Source: Bradyrhizobium guangzhouense
Lineage (GTDB): Bacteria; Pseudomonadota; Alphaproteobacteria; Rhizobiales; Xanthobacteraceae
Direction: 5' to 3'
DNA: 64,000 nucleotides
NCBI RefSeq assembly: GCF_004114955.1
Contig: NZ_CP030053.1
Location: forward strand, 3,782,001-3,846,000
The notes beneath the pieces were generated by a model. It saw nothing but the letters and a program-made list of their open reading frames with translations. It did no database searches and was not told the DNA's origin. Below are positions 16,150 through 25,115 of the stretch, piece by piece; the stretch's first letter is position 1; each line of letters begins with the position of its first letter. A program made the position numbers and the translations under genes.

Positions 16150-18137
16150 CCCTTGTGGCAGCATGCCCCGCTGGCGGCGTCCTGTTCGCCCGCGAGCACG
16201 CTGCGGCTGTTGCGGTCCGGCGGGATGTCGAAGGCCGCGTTGGCCGCGAAGAAGCCGGTCGGCTTCAGCGTGAAGCCGGCATATTCGACCGGCATGATCG
16301 GAAAATCCTCGGGCTTGCAGATGTGGGTGTGGCCGAACGAGTGCCACAGCACGATATCGGCGTTCTCGATGTTGCGGTTCTGCGCGGCGTAGCGCGGCAA
16401 CCCGTCGCCGCCGGCATGGTTGTTGGGATAGTCGCCGCTGGCGTATTTCTCGTCCTTGTCGAAGGCGGTGACCCAGACGTGCTTGGTGGCGAAACCGCCG
16501 CGCCTGCGCACATAGCTACCCTCCTGCGCCAGCATCAGCGGGCTCGGATTGACCATGAGCTTGTAGGCTGGCGCGTTGCCGACCGAGTTGGTCTCGTTGG
16601 GATTGCTGATCTTCCAGAACCGGCCGGTCTCGCCATTGGCGGTGGCCGCCGCATCGCGCTCGCGTGACAGCACGCGCGTCGTCGTGTCGAAGGCGTTGCC
16701 ATGCGGGTTGTCCGCGCCCCAGGGCCGCGGCACGAATTCGTGCTCACTGACGGTGTTGCCGCCGCCGTCCAGATCCATGTGCATGCGCACGTTGAAGAAG
16801 TGCTGGTGCGTCGGGCCGCCGAGGACATCGTCGACCATGCCGCCCCATTTGTACGTCTCGCCCGGCTGCACGGCTGCGGTCTGGATGATGCCGGTGAGTT
16901 TTGTCTCGAGCTGGATGGTGCCGTCCTGGTAGAGGTACCAGTAGAATCCGTAATCGTAATTGCCGACGGTGGCGAAGAACGAGATCACGAGCCGTCGGGA
17001 ACGGCGCACCTCGAACAGGCCGTTGCGGAATTCGTAGTGTTTCCAGGCAATTCCGTAGTCTTCTTCATGCATGCAGATGGCGTTCTGCATGACGAAGGGG
17101 TTGCCGTTGTTGTCGGCGGCCGGCACGTCGAAATACCTGATATGACCGAGGCAGTCGCAGCCGAGCTCCAGCGCGTTGGCCAGCATGCCGAGGCCGTATT
17201 CGCCGGCATCGAACGCCGACTTCCAGAAATGGTTCGCGGTCGGATCGGCGTAAGGCACCACCATCTCGGTGACGCTGGCGCGATGGATCAGCGAGCGTCT
17301 GCGCATCCCGTCCTGGTAGGCGAGCTGGTGCAGCACCAGTCCCTCGCGCGGCGTGAAGCCGACCCGAAAACTCCATTTCTGCCAGTCGACCTTCCAGCCA
17401 TCGACCTTGAAGCTTGGACCTTCCGGCTGCTCGATATGCAGCGGCTTGATGTCGATGCGGGGATTGGCGACCTCATGGGCGCCGTAGTTCCGCTTCTTGC
17501 GCGGGATCGGCACGATCGGATCCGCGTCGGTGAGGTCGATGACCCTGCCGCCGATGAGGTCGACGACGGCGACCACGCCCTCGATCGGATGGGCGTAGCC
17601 GTTGTCCTGGAGATGTTCGCGGAAGAAGCTGACGGCGCGAACGATGCGCGCGCCGCGTTCATAGTCGAAATCGAAGAAGCCCGAGGAGAACGGATCGACC
17701 TGGACCAGCTCGATGTCCTTGTCGGTGAGCCCCCGCCGAACCATCGCCGCGCGCCAGCCCGGATCGGCCTTCACGACGGCCTCGCACTTGAAGAACTCCT
17801 CCAGCATTACCGATGGCTGCCCATAGGGTGCCTCGCGGTTCGGGATGACCTTTCGGGCGACGATCTCGTTGCGGCCGAGGTCGACGATGTGCTCGATCGC
17901 CTCGCCCGTCACCACGTCGAGAGTCAGCGCGAATGCACGACGTGGCGTCGCGCCCGCGGCCAGCTCCTGCTTGGTCGGCTCTTCCAGCCGAACAGTGGGG
18001 AAGCGGCAGTTCGCCGGCGAGGCTGACGCCGCGCGGACCAGCGCGCAGGCCGCAGTGATCTCCTCGGCGGTCAAGGGATCGAGCGGATGCGGCGTCGCGA
18101 GCTGCGTTGATGAACTGGCATTGACTGTATCGAGCAT
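16146..18137 (-). CDS. Copper-containing primary amine oxidase (TPQ type)
   Basis: A 663-residue enzyme that oxidises primary amines to aldehydes with release of ammonia and hydrogen peroxide. The topaquinone precursor is Tyr394 in VGNYDYGF. The catalytic base is Asp310 in AFDAGEYGLG. Copper ligands are His444 and His446 in HQHFF and His605 in GHTHICKPED. Length is usual for bacterial enzymes. No signal peptide is seen, so it is probably cytoplasmic, as in Arthrobacter-type oxidases. AGGAC lies before the ATG at 18137. It is co-directional with the serine hydrolase 15 bases upstream, and an AraC-family gene lies divergently ahead of both. The substrate (tyramine- or phenethylamine-like) is inference from this context. 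Confidence 0.93.
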   Translation of the reverse strand: MLDTVNASSSTQLATPHPLDPLTAEEITAACALVRAASASPANCRFPTVRLEEPTKQELAAGATPRRAFALTLDVVTGEAIEHIVDLGRNEIVARKVIPNREAPYGQPSVMLEEFFKCEAVVKADPGWRAAMVRRGLTDKDIELVQVDPFSSGFFDFDYERGARIVRAVSFFREHLQDNGYAHPIEGVVAVVDLIGGRVIDLTDADPIVPIPRKKRNYGAHEVANPRIDIKPLHIEQPEGPSFKVDGWKVDWQKWSFRVGFTPREGLVLHQLAYQDGMRRRSLIHRASVTEMVVPYADPTANHFWKSAFDAGEYGLGMLANALELGCDCLGHIRYFDVPAADNNGNPFVMQNAICMHEEDYGIAWKHYEFRNGLFEVRRSRRLVISFFATVGNYDYGFYWYLYQDGTIQLETKLTGIIQTAAVQPGETYKWGGMVDDVLGGPTHQHFFNVRMHMDLDGGGNTVSEHEFVPRPWGADNPHGNAFDTTTRVLSRERDAAATANGETGRFWKISNPNETNSVGNAPAYKLMVNPSPLMLAQEGSYVRRRGGFATKHVWVTAFDKDEKYASGDYPNNHAGGDGLPRYAAQNRNIENADIVLWHSFGHTHICKPEDFPIMPVEYAGFTLKPTGFFAANAAFDIPPDRNSRSVLAGEQDAASGACCHKG

Positions 18138-18152
18138 GGCGATGTCCTGACA

Positions 18153-19349
18153 TCAGCGCGGAGCGAGATGTGTCGCGATGGCGCGGAAGGCGGCAAACCA
18201 ACGCTGGTCGACCGGCACGTCCATCGCCTTGGGCTGCGTCGCCAGCTTGACGATGACGATGTCCGCGTCGAGATCGACATAGAGATGCTGGCCGTGGATG
18301 CCGATCGCGGTGAGCGCATTGCGCGCCGGATCGATCGTGAACCATTTGCCGCGATAGCGCGCGCCCGGGAAGAATTCGGCGAGATCGCCGTCCGCCCAGG
18401 CCTTGGGATCGCCGTTCTCTCTGATATCGTCGATCCACCAGCCCGGCACCACCTGCCGCCCCTCGACCACGCCGCGATTGCGCATCATCTCGCCGAAGCG
18501 CAACAAATCGCGCGCGGTCACGGAGATGCCGCCGGCGATGCGGCCCATGCCGTGGCTGTCCAGCGTGAGCGAACCGTCTTCCTCCGCGCCCAGGGGCTGC
18601 CACAGATAGTCGGAGAGGATGCGGTGGTAGGGCATGCCGCAGGCGCGCTCATAGATCCAGCCGAGCACCTCGGTGTTGGTCGAGACGTAGTGGAACACCT
18701 TGCCGTGCGGCTTGCCGGTGCCTCGCAGCGTCGCGAGATAGGCGCGCTGATGGCTGGGCTCGACGCCAGGCGGCGGCACATCCCAGCCCGAGGAGAAGCG
18801 ATAGCGCGCCACATCGCCGGCGGGGTCCTCGTAGTCCTCCTCGAACTGGATGGCGACAGCCATGTCGAGAAGGTTGCGGACTGTGCAGGTTCCGTAGACC
18901 GAGGTCTCGAGCTCCGGCACGTAGCGCACCACCCTCGCCTCGGGATCGACCAGGCCGCGCGCGGCCAGTACGCCGCCGAGCGTGCCTGATATCGCTTTGC
19001 TGATCGAGCAGATCAGATGCGGCGTGGTCACGCTCATGCCGTCGCCGTACCATTCGTGGATCAGCGTGCCCCGATGCATGACCAGCAGCGCATCGGCGAA
19101 GGTCTCTCGCAGCGTCGCCTCGATCGTGGTTGCTTTGCCATCGGGGGCGGTGAAGGCGAGCTTGGCCAACTCGCGCGGTGCGCTCACGATCGGCGTCGGC
19201 TGTGCAGAGCGACGGATTTCGGCGGTCGGCAGCACTTCACGGGTGTGGGTAAAGCCCCACCGGATGGCTGGAAAACTCCGCCAGTTGGCGCGGGTCACCT
19301 GGGCCTCCGGCACCGGCGGGCTGCCGCGCATGATCTCGGTCGGTCGCAT
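18153..19349 (-). CDS. Beta-lactamase-family serine hydrolase (NylB/class C type)
   Basis: A 398-residue protein with the penicilloyl-serine fold. The nucleophile motif is SISK in LICSISKAISG, and the Tyr motif is HYVSTN. The C-terminal strand has GIHGQHLYVDL in place of the KTG triad. This pattern is that of 6-aminohexanoate-dimer-hydrolase-like and esterase-type members rather than true beta-lactamases. The start at 19349 is chosen because GGAGGG lies 8 bases upstream; an ATG at 19415 would add 22 residues. It is co-transcribed with the amine oxidase, so it may hydrolyse an amide or ester that yields the amine substrate; this is inference. Confidence 0.82.
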   Translation of the reverse strand: MRPTEIMRGSPPVPEAQVTRANWRSFPAIRWGFTHTREVLPTAEIRRSAQPTPIVSAPRELAKLAFTAPDGKATTIEATLRETFADALLVMHRGTLIHEWYGDGMSVTTPHLICSISKAISGTLGGVLAARGLVDPEARVVRYVPELETSVYGTCTVRNLLDMAVAIQFEEDYEDPAGDVARYRFSSGWDVPPPGVEPSHQRAYLATLRGTGKPHGKVFHYVSTNTEVLGWIYERACGMPYHRILSDYLWQPLGAEEDGSLTLDSHGMGRIAGGISVTARDLLRFGEMMRNRGVVEGRQVVPGWWIDDIRENGDPKAWADGDLAEFFPGARYRGKWFTIDPARNALTAIGIHGQHLYVDLDADIVIVKLATQPKAMDVPVDQRWFAAFRAIATHLAPR

Positions 19350-19529
19350 CTCGATCCCTCCGCAAGCCAGCCCGGCTCGGGCGCCGGGGGTGGTCATGGG
19401 AAGACTGCACGGCATCAGGGCCGGGCGTTATCAAAATCCCGCAATATTTTGCTGGACAGCGCCTCTGGCCGTGCCAGTCTGGCGTCCTTCTTGCTAGCTG
19501 CTCGGCGAACCGAATTCCGACGTGCCGTC

Positions 19530-20561
19530 ATGGCCTTAAGCGCAACTCTTCCGATTCAAGACTCGGCTGCCAACCTGTTTCAGGCGAGCAGCACGGACGT
19601 GGACGAGCATTGCGCCGGGCTCGGTCGTTGGCGGCTGAGCTACGACCAGATCAGCGCCGGCGCGTTCCGCGGCAGCTTCACCCAGCTCTCCCTGCCCCGC
19701 GTCGAGGTGTTCCGCGAGATCACCAGCCAGCAGGTTCGCCAATATGGCCAGCTAGGCGCCAACAGTTTTGGCATCGGCCTGCCCTGGCATGGCGACGGCG
19801 AGATCAATTGCAACGGCGCCAGCGTTGCAGGCGCGCAAGTGATCACCTGCATCGACGCCGAGGTCGACATGTGCACGCCGAAGGCGTTCGAGTTTCGCGG
19901 CGTCGTCACCAGCGCGGCGCTGATCGAGGAGCTGGCCGCTCGCCTCGACATCGAGCTGCCGCGCACGGTCTGGCACCAGCTGCGGGCGATGGAGATGGCG
20001 GAGGCGCCGGTCGCGCGGCTGCGCGCGCACCTCGCAGCGATCCAGGAGATGATCACGACGGCGCCTGAACGCTTCGACGATGCGGGCGTCCGGCAAGCGC
20101 TGGTAGATGCTCTCCTCGTCGACATCATGGACATGCTGCCGACGGCACGCCCGACAGCTCCCGGCCGCAATGTCGTGGCACGCAAGCGTACTGTCGACCG
20201 CGCCCGCGCCCTGATGCATGGCAGCGGCGACCGCTCGCTCTCGCTGCTCGAGATCTGCAAGGCGGTGGGCGCCAGCCCGCGCAAGCTCGGCTATTGCTTC
20301 CAGGAGGTCCTGGGCACGAGCCCGATGCACTATTGGCGCGCGATGCGGTTGAACCGCGTGCGGCGCGACCTCAAGCGCGGCACTGAAGCGTCGGTCTACG
20401 ACGTCGCCGTGCAGCACGGCTTCTGGCACTTCAGCCAGTTCTCGCTCGACTACAAGCGGCACTTCTCCGAGCTGCCCTCGGAGACGCTGCGGCGCGCCAG
20501 ATCATCGCCGGCGATCTGCACGAGCTGGACCAGCCATCAATCGACTTCGAGTAGCCCGTAG
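19530..20561 (+). CDS. AraC-family transcriptional regulator (FeaR-like)
   Basis: A 343-residue protein. Residues 1-200 form a beta-rich ligand-binding half, and the C-terminal 110 residues hold the two helix-turn-helix units of AraC proteins (SLLEICKAVGASPRKLGYCF; YDVAVQHGFWHFSQFSLDYK) with the GTSPMHYWRAMRL linker. It is divergent from the serine hydrolase-amine oxidase pair across 180 bases, the usual position of a local activator, as FeaR activates the tyramine oxidase gene in enterobacteria. The last 20 residues are Ser/Thr-rich and unusual. No ribosome site is obvious at the ATG chosen. Confidence 0.85.
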   Translation: MALSATLPIQDSAANLFQASSTDVDEHCAGLGRWRLSYDQISAGAFRGSFTQLSLPRVEVFREITSQQVRQYGQLGANSFGIGLPWHGDGEINCNGASVAGAQVITCIDAEVDMCTPKAFEFRGVVTSAALIEELAARLDIELPRTVWHQLRAMEMAEAPVARLRAHLAAIQEMITTAPERFDDAGVRQALVDALLVDIMDMLPTARPTAPGRNVVARKRTVDRARALMHGSGDRSLSLLEICKAVGASPRKLGYCFQEVLGTSPMHYWRAMRLNRVRRDLKRGTEASVYDVAVQHGFWHFSQFSLDYKRHFSELPSETLRRARSSPAICTSWTSHQSTSSSP

Positions 20562-20578
20562 GCCGGGCCGTGGATGGT

Positions 20579-21385
20579 CTAGCGTCCCCGGAAGCGCGGC
20601 TTGCGGCGGCCCAGGAATGCCTCGACACCCTCCTTGTGGTCCTCGCTGAGGCTTGCGAGCGCAAACTGGTCGACATCCATGTGGCTGGCGAGATCGTCCA
20701 GCGCATGCGCGAGCCGGTTGACGGTCAGCTTGGTCATGGCAACCGACAGCGGCGGCTGCGCGGCCACCTTGCGGGCCAGCTCGATGGCGGCATCAAAGGC
20801 CCTGCCGGGGTCGACGACCTGTTCCACCAGGCCCCATTGATAGGCTTCGTCTGCGTTGATGCGTTCATCGGCCAGAATCACCGCCTGCTTGGTGCGGGCC
20901 GGTCCGATCAGATGCAGCATGCGCGGGATGCTCTGCCAACTCATGTTCATGCCGAGCCCGATCTCGGGCACCCGCAGATGCGCGTCGCTCCCCATGATGC
21001 GGAAGTCGAGCGCGACCGCGAGCGCCACGCCGCCGCCGATGCAAAAGCCTTCGATCGCGGCGATCGTGATCTGCTCCATCTCCTGCCAGGCGTGTGTCAG
21101 GCGCGGCCCGAGCTTCAGATGCCGCCGCAGCGCACCGAGATCCATGTCCTTGCGCGCATGCCCTTCAGCGTCCTTCAGGTCGAAACCGGCGCTGAAGGCG
21201 CCGGCATTGCCGGCCAGAACCACGACCGACGTCGCCGCGTCGTCCTCAAAACTGCGCGCGGCCGCCGTGAGCTGCCGCATCGCCTCCGGCGACAAGGCAT
21301 TGATGCCGTCATGACGGTCGAACCGCACGACCGCGATCCGTCCCTCGGGCCCGAGACCTTTCTCGATCTTGACCAAGTCCTTCAT
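20579..21385 (-). CDS. Enoyl-CoA hydratase/isomerase family protein
   Basis: A 268-residue crotonase-fold enzyme. The oxyanion-hole segments are GAFSAGFDLKD and IEGFCIGGGVALAVALDFRI. The catalytic region reads RVPEIGLGMNMSWQSIPRML: the Glu of PEIGLG is present, while the second Glu position of classical hydratases is less clear, so isomerase or hydrolase activity is possible. GGAGG lies 8 bases before the ATG at 21385 and decides it over 21397. It converges with the AraC gene (17-base gap) and diverges from the nitrile hydratase operon. A role in degrading acyl-CoA products of nitrile or amine catabolism is inference. Confidence 0.85.
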   Translation of the reverse strand: MKDLVKIEKGLGPEGRIAVVRFDRHDGINALSPEAMRQLTAAARSFEDDAATSVVVLAGNAGAFSAGFDLKDAEGHARKDMDLGALRRHLKLGPRLTHAWQEMEQITIAAIEGFCIGGGVALAVALDFRIMGSDAHLRVPEIGLGMNMSWQSIPRMLHLIGPARTKQAVILADERINADEAYQWGLVEQVVDPGRAFDAAIELARKVAAQPPLSVAMTKLTVNRLAHALDDLASHMDVDQFALASLSEDHKEGVEAFLGRRKPRFRGR

Positions 21386-21508
21386 TGGCGCCTCCAAAGC
21401 TGATTTTTTCTTTGATCGTAGCGCACATCAGGCGTCACGAATATGAGACCAATGGTGCCGCTACGAGCGCTCGACAGGACAGGATCATTGAGCTTAATCT
21501 TTCCCGCC

Positions 21509-22144
21509 ATGAGCCACGATCACGACCATCATCATCACCACGATCACGATCATTCGGAACTGTCCGAGACCGAACTGCGCGTGCGCGCGCTCGAGACTGT
21601 CCTGACCGAGAAGGGCTATGTCGAGCCGGCTGCGCTCGACGCCATCATTCAGGCCTACGAGACCAAGATCGGCCCGCACAACGGCGCCCGCGTCGTCGCC
21701 AAGGCCTGGACCGACCCGGCGTTCAAGGCGGCGCTGCTGGAGGACGGCAGCAAGGCGATCGGCACGCTCGGCCATGTCAGCCGCGTCGGCGACCATCTCG
21801 TCGTGGTCGAGAATACGGCCAAACGTCACAACATGGTCGTGTGCACGTTGTGCTCCTGCTACCCCTGGGAAATGCTGGGGCTGCCGCCGGTCTGGTACAA
21901 GGCCTCGCCCTACCGTTCGCGCGCCGTGAAGGATCCGCGCGGCGTGCTCGCCGATTTCGGCGTGAGTGTGCCCAAGGACGTCGAGATCCGGGTGTGGGAT
22001 TCCACCGCCGAGACGCGCTTCCTGGTGCTGCCGATGCGCCCCGCAGGCACGGAAGGATGGAGCGAGGCGCAGCTTGCCGAGCTCGTGACGCGCGACTCCA
22101 TGATCGGGACCGGCTTTCCCAAAACGCCGGGAGCACCGTCGTGA
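21509..22144 (+). CDS. nthA: Nitrile hydratase alpha subunit, cobalt type
   Basis: A 211-residue subunit. The metal-binding claw is VCTLCSC (Cys112, Cys115, Cys117); Thr at the third position is the cobalt signature, whereas iron enzymes have Ser. The N-terminus is a run of His and Asp over residues 3-15, which could hold metal for insertion. The enzyme hydrates nitriles to amides as an alpha-beta heterodimer. The ATG at 21509 is chosen because the His-rich start is a known feature of this family; there is no good ribosome site. The last codons overlap the GTG start of the beta gene. Confidence 0.92.
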   Translation: MSHDHDHHHHHDHDHSELSETELRVRALETVLTEKGYVEPAALDAIIQAYETKIGPHNGARVVAKAWTDPAFKAALLEDGSKAIGTLGHVSRVGDHLVVVENTAKRHNMVVCTLCSCYPWEMLGLPPVWYKASPYRSRAVKDPRGVLADFGVSVPKDVEIRVWDSTAETRFLVLPMRPAGTEGWSEAQLAELVTRDSMIGTGFPKTPGAPS

Positions 22145-22800
22145 ACGGCGTGCACGACATGGGCGGCATGGATGGGTTCGGCAAGGTCGAGCCCGAGCCG
22201 AACGAGCCGATGTTCCATGAAGAATGGGAGTCCCGCGTGCTCGCCATGGTCCGCGCGATGGGCGCGGCCGGCGCGTTCAACATCGACACCTCGCGCTTCT
22301 ATCGCGAGACGATTCCGCCGCACGTCTATCTCTCCAGCTCCTACTACAAAAAGTGGTTCCTGGGCCTCGAGGAGATGCTGATCGAGAAAGGCTACCTCAC
22401 CCGTGAGGAGGTCGCTGCCGGCCATGCCATGCAGCCCGGCAAGGCGCTCAAGCACGGCAAGTTCGATCTCGGTCAAGTCGAGCGCATCATGGTGCGCGGC
22501 CAATTCGCCCGCCCTGCTCCGTCGCCGGCAAAATTCAACATCGGCGACCGTGTGCGTGCCAAGAACATCCATCCGGCGACGCATACCCGGCTGCCGCGCT
22601 ATGTCCGCGGCCATGTCGGCGTGGTCGAGCTCAACCACGGCTGCCACGTGTTTCCTGACACGGCGGCGATGGAGCGTGGCGAGAATCCGCAATGGCTCTA
22701 CACGGTCGTGTTCGAAGGCCGCGACCTCTGGGGCGCGGACGGTGATCCGACCCTGAAGGTCTCGATCGACGCGTTCGAGCCCTACCTGGATCCGGCGTGA
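22141..22800 (+). CDS. nthB: Nitrile hydratase beta subunit
   Basis: A 219-residue subunit beginning [16 protein letters not shown], the standard beta-subunit start, on a GTG codon that overlaps the alpha stop by 4 bases (GTGA). The C-terminal SH3-like barrel is present ([40 protein letters not shown]) and includes the Arg residues that hydrogen-bond to the oxidised claw cysteines in this family. Overlapping genes imply coupled translation. The cobalt-type alpha subunit and the small activator gene complete the operon. Confidence 0.92.
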   Translation: MNGVHDMGGMDGFGKVEPEPNEPMFHEEWESRVLAMVRAMGAAGAFNIDTSRFYRETIPPHVYLSSSYYKKWFLGLEEMLIEKGYLTREEVAAGHAMQPGKALKHGKFDLGQVERIMVRGQFARPAPSPAKFNIGDRVRAKNIHPATHTRLPRYVRGHVGVVELNHGCHVFPDTAAMERGENPQWLYTVVFEGRDLWGADGDPTLKVSIDAFEPYLDPA

Positions 22801-23177
22801 TGAGCAGCAGCGCTGCTGCCGCAGCGACGGCCGCCATTCCAAGCATTCCGCGTGACGACGACGGTCCGGTGTTTCGCGCGCCGTGGGAGGCGCACGCCTT
22901 TGCGATGGCGCTGACGCTACACGATCGCGGCGTGTTCACCTGGCCCGAATGGGCTGCAGCCTTGGCCTCCGAGATCAAGCGCGCGCAGGCCGCCGGCGAC
23001 CCTGATACGGGCGAGACCTACTATCTGCACTGGCTCGCTACGCTGGAGGGCCTCGTCGCACGCAAGGGAGTCGCGTCCGCGGAGACGCTGCATCGCTATC
23101 GTGACGCATGGGACCATGCCGCAGATCGCACGCCGCATGGCAAGCCGATCGAGCTGCGGGACGAGGATTTTTGCTAG
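22800..23177 (+). CDS. Nitrile hydratase accessory protein (cobalt insertion)
   Basis: A 125-residue protein related to the beta-subunit N-terminus, with FRAPWEAHAFAMALTLHDRG, FTWPEWAAALASEI and YYLHWLATLEGLVARKG. Such proteins (P14K, NhlE type) act as self-subunit-swapping chaperones that load cobalt into the alpha subunit. The ATG shares one base with the beta stop (TGATG). The Ala-rich first 13 residues are probably flexible. A palindromic repeat follows the stop and probably ends the operon. Confidence 0.88.
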   Translation: MSSSAAAAATAAIPSIPRDDDGPVFRAPWEAHAFAMALTLHDRGVFTWPEWAAALASEIKRAQAAGDPDTGETYYLHWLATLEGLVARKGVASAETLHRYRDAWDHAADRTPHGKPIELRDEDFC

Positions 23178-23192
23178 CTGGCGCCGTTTGTT

Positions 23193-23287
23193 GTCGCCCG
23201 GCTTGACCGGGCGACCCAGTACGCCGCGGCTTTTCCGTATCCCACGATCGTCTCTGGAATACTGGATCACCCACTTTTTGCGGGTGA
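23193..23287. repeat. Palindromic intergenic repeat
   Basis: The repeat lies between the convergent nitrile hydratase operon and queC. It has a perfect hairpin GTCGCCCGG/CCGGGCGAC at 23193-23215. A second pair follows, CCAGTA at 23217-23222 with TACTGG at 23260-23265, then a third, TCACCC at 23267-23272 with GGGTGA at 23282-23287. The folded form is a multi-arm structure. I recall elements of this kind dispersed in Bradyrhizobium genomes. It may also serve as a terminator on both strands. Confidence 0.65.
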
Positions 23288-23325
23288 TGACAGCGGAGGC
23301 GACGGTAACAGCGGAGACCGGAGCG

Positions 23326-24039
23326 CTATCGCCCTGCTACAAATTCCCGCCACCCCTTCGCCCGCAGGCTGCACGCCGGGCACTCGCCGCACCCATATCC
23401 CCAATCGTGCCGCGCGCCGCGTTCGCCGAGATAGCAGGTGTGCGACTGCTCGCGGATCAGATCGACCAGCGCATCGCCACCGAGATCATGCGCGAGCTTC
23501 CACGTCGCGGCCTTGTCGATCCACATCAGCGGCGTGTGTAACTCGAACCGCCGGGCCATGCCGAGCGAGAGCGCTGATTGCATGGCGCGGATGGTCTCGT
23601 CGCGGCAATCGGGATAGCCGGAATAGTCGGTCTCGCACATGCCGCCGACGATGTGGCTAATGCCGCGCCGATAGGCCAGCGCCGCGGCGAATGTCAGGAA
23701 CACGAGGTTACGGCCGGGCACGAAAGTGTTCGGCAGGCCGTCGGCGCCCATCGCGATCGCGACATCGCGCGTCAGCGCAGTCTCGGACACGGCCGCCAGC
23801 GTCGGGATCGACAGGGTGTGGCTATCGCCGAGCTTTGCCGCCCAATCCGCGCGCAGGGCCTTGATGCCCTCGAACAGGCGGTCGCGGCAGTCAAGCTCGA
23901 CGGCATGGCGCTGGCCATACTCGAACCCCAGGGTCTCCACGCGCGCGAAGCGGCTGAGCGCCCAGGCAAGGCAGGTGGTGGAATCCTGGCCGCCGGAAAA
24001 CAGCACCAGCGCGGTTTCGGAGGAAAATTTGTCGCTCAT
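23326..24039 (-). CDS. queC: 7-cyano-7-deazaguanine synthase
   Basis: A 237-residue enzyme that converts carboxy-deazaguanine to preQ0 with ATP and ammonia, in the queuosine pathway. The PP-loop is [13 protein letters not shown] near the N-terminus. The zinc site is the Cys set CYLGERG...[13 protein letters not shown] at the C-terminus. [12 protein letters not shown] and [15 protein letters not shown] are also diagnostic. A longer open reading to 24822 is antisense to mazG and is rejected; the ATG at 24039 gives the usual family length. It is divergent from mazG (126-base gap). Confidence 0.93.
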   Translation of the reverse strand: MSDKFSSETALVLFSGGQDSTTCLAWALSRFARVETLGFEYGQRHAVELDCRDRLFEGIKALRADWAAKLGDSHTLSIPTLAAVSETALTRDVAIAMGADGLPNTFVPGRNLVFLTFAAALAYRRGISHIVGGMCETDYSGYPDCRDETIRAMQSALSLGMARRFELHTPLMWIDKAATWKLAHDLGGDALVDLIREQSHTCYLGERGARHDWGYGCGECPACSLRAKGWREFVAGR

Positions 24040-24165
24040 GGGCCGCGCTTTAGCACCGCATGGCAGAGCCGCCAACCGGTGGAAATCGGCCTGTTCCGCA
24101 CCGTGACGCTGGGATCGGTCAGCCGCTTTTGGCATAAGGCTTTGGACCCAGGAGACTGCCCCGCA

Positions 24166-25020
24166 ATGACCCCTTCCCGCGATATTTCCCGCCTGATCGA
24201 GATCATGGCGGCGCTGCGCACGCCGGTGACCGGTTGCCCCTGGGACCTCGAGCAGGATTTTTCGACGATCGCGCCCTACACGATCGAGGAAGCCTATGAG
24301 GTGGTCGACGCCATCGACCGCGGCGATCTCGACGATCTGCGCGAGGAGCTCGGCGACCTCCTGCTGCAGGTGGTGTTCCACGCCCAGATGGCGTCCGAGC
24401 AGAACGCCTTCGCGTTCGGCGACGTGGTCGAGGCGATCACACGGAAAATGATCCGGCGTCATCCCCATGTCTTCGCCGACAAGGACGGCAATCTCGCCTC
24501 CTCCCACGTCAAGGAGGTCTGGGACCGCATCAAGGCCGAGGAGAAAGCCGAGCGCGCCGCGCGCCGGCCGCCGGAGACAACGCCGCAGCACACGTCGTTG
24601 CTGTCGGGCGTCAAGGCCGGCCAGCCCGCGCTGACGCGCGCGATGGAGCTGCAGCGCAAGGCCTCGACCGTCGGCTTCGACTGGAACGATCCGCGCGCGG
24701 TGCTGCAAAAAATCCGCGAGGAAGCCGACGAGATCGAAGCCGCGCTCGACCGCAACGACAAGCAGGAGATCGCGGAGGAGACCGGCGACCTCATGTTCGC
24801 CCTCGTCAACCTCGCCCGCCATGTCGATGCAGATCCGGAAGCCGCGCTGCGCGCGACCAACGCGAAATTCGAAAAGCGCTTTGCCTATATCGAGCGCGCG
24901 CTGGAGGCGCAGGGACGCACGCTGGAGCAGGCGTCGCTGGCGGAGATGGACGCGCTGTGGGATGCGGCGAAGCGCGAGACGAAACCTGCATCAGAAGGAC
25001 GCAGGGAAGCGCGCCGCTAA
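24166..25020 (+). CDS. mazG: Nucleoside triphosphate pyrophosphohydrolase MazG
   Basis: A 284-residue protein with two MazG domains. The first contains [10 protein letters not shown] and the EExxE/ExxD metal site ([24 protein letters not shown]). The second contains [13 protein letters not shown] and [19 protein letters not shown]. It hydrolyses NTPs to NMPs and pyrophosphate, cleaning the nucleotide pool. AGGAG lies 10 bases before the ATG at 24166. It is convergent with hflX across a short palindromic repeat, close to the hfq-hflX-ntr cluster. Confidence 0.92.
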   Translation: MTPSRDISRLIEIMAALRTPVTGCPWDLEQDFSTIAPYTIEEAYEVVDAIDRGDLDDLREELGDLLLQVVFHAQMASEQNAFAFGDVVEAITRKMIRRHPHVFADKDGNLASSHVKEVWDRIKAEEKAERAARRPPETTPQHTSLLSGVKAGQPALTRAMELQRKASTVGFDWNDPRAVLQKIREEADEIEAALDRNDKQEIAEETGDLMFALVNLARHVDADPEAALRATNAKFEKRFAYIERALEAQGRTLEQASLAEMDALWDAAKRETKPASEGRREARR

Positions 25021-25027
25021 CTCCGCT

Positions 25028-25065
25028 GTCGTCCCGGATCTGCGCTTACGCTTGTCCGGGACGAC
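25028..25065. repeat. Palindromic repeat / probable bidirectional terminator
   Basis: A perfect 10-base inverted repeat, GTCGTCCCGG at 25028-25037 and CCGGGACGAC at 25056-25065, with an 18-base loop. It lies 8 bases after the mazG stop and 51 bases after the hflX stop on the other strand. The arm sequence is a common Bradyrhizobium intergenic repeat. No T-run follows, so a repeat is more certain than a terminator. Confidence 0.65.
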
Positions 25066-25115
25066 GGTGCTGTTGAGGAACCAGTTGTGAAACTCACACG
25101 GCAGGGCCGCAGCGT

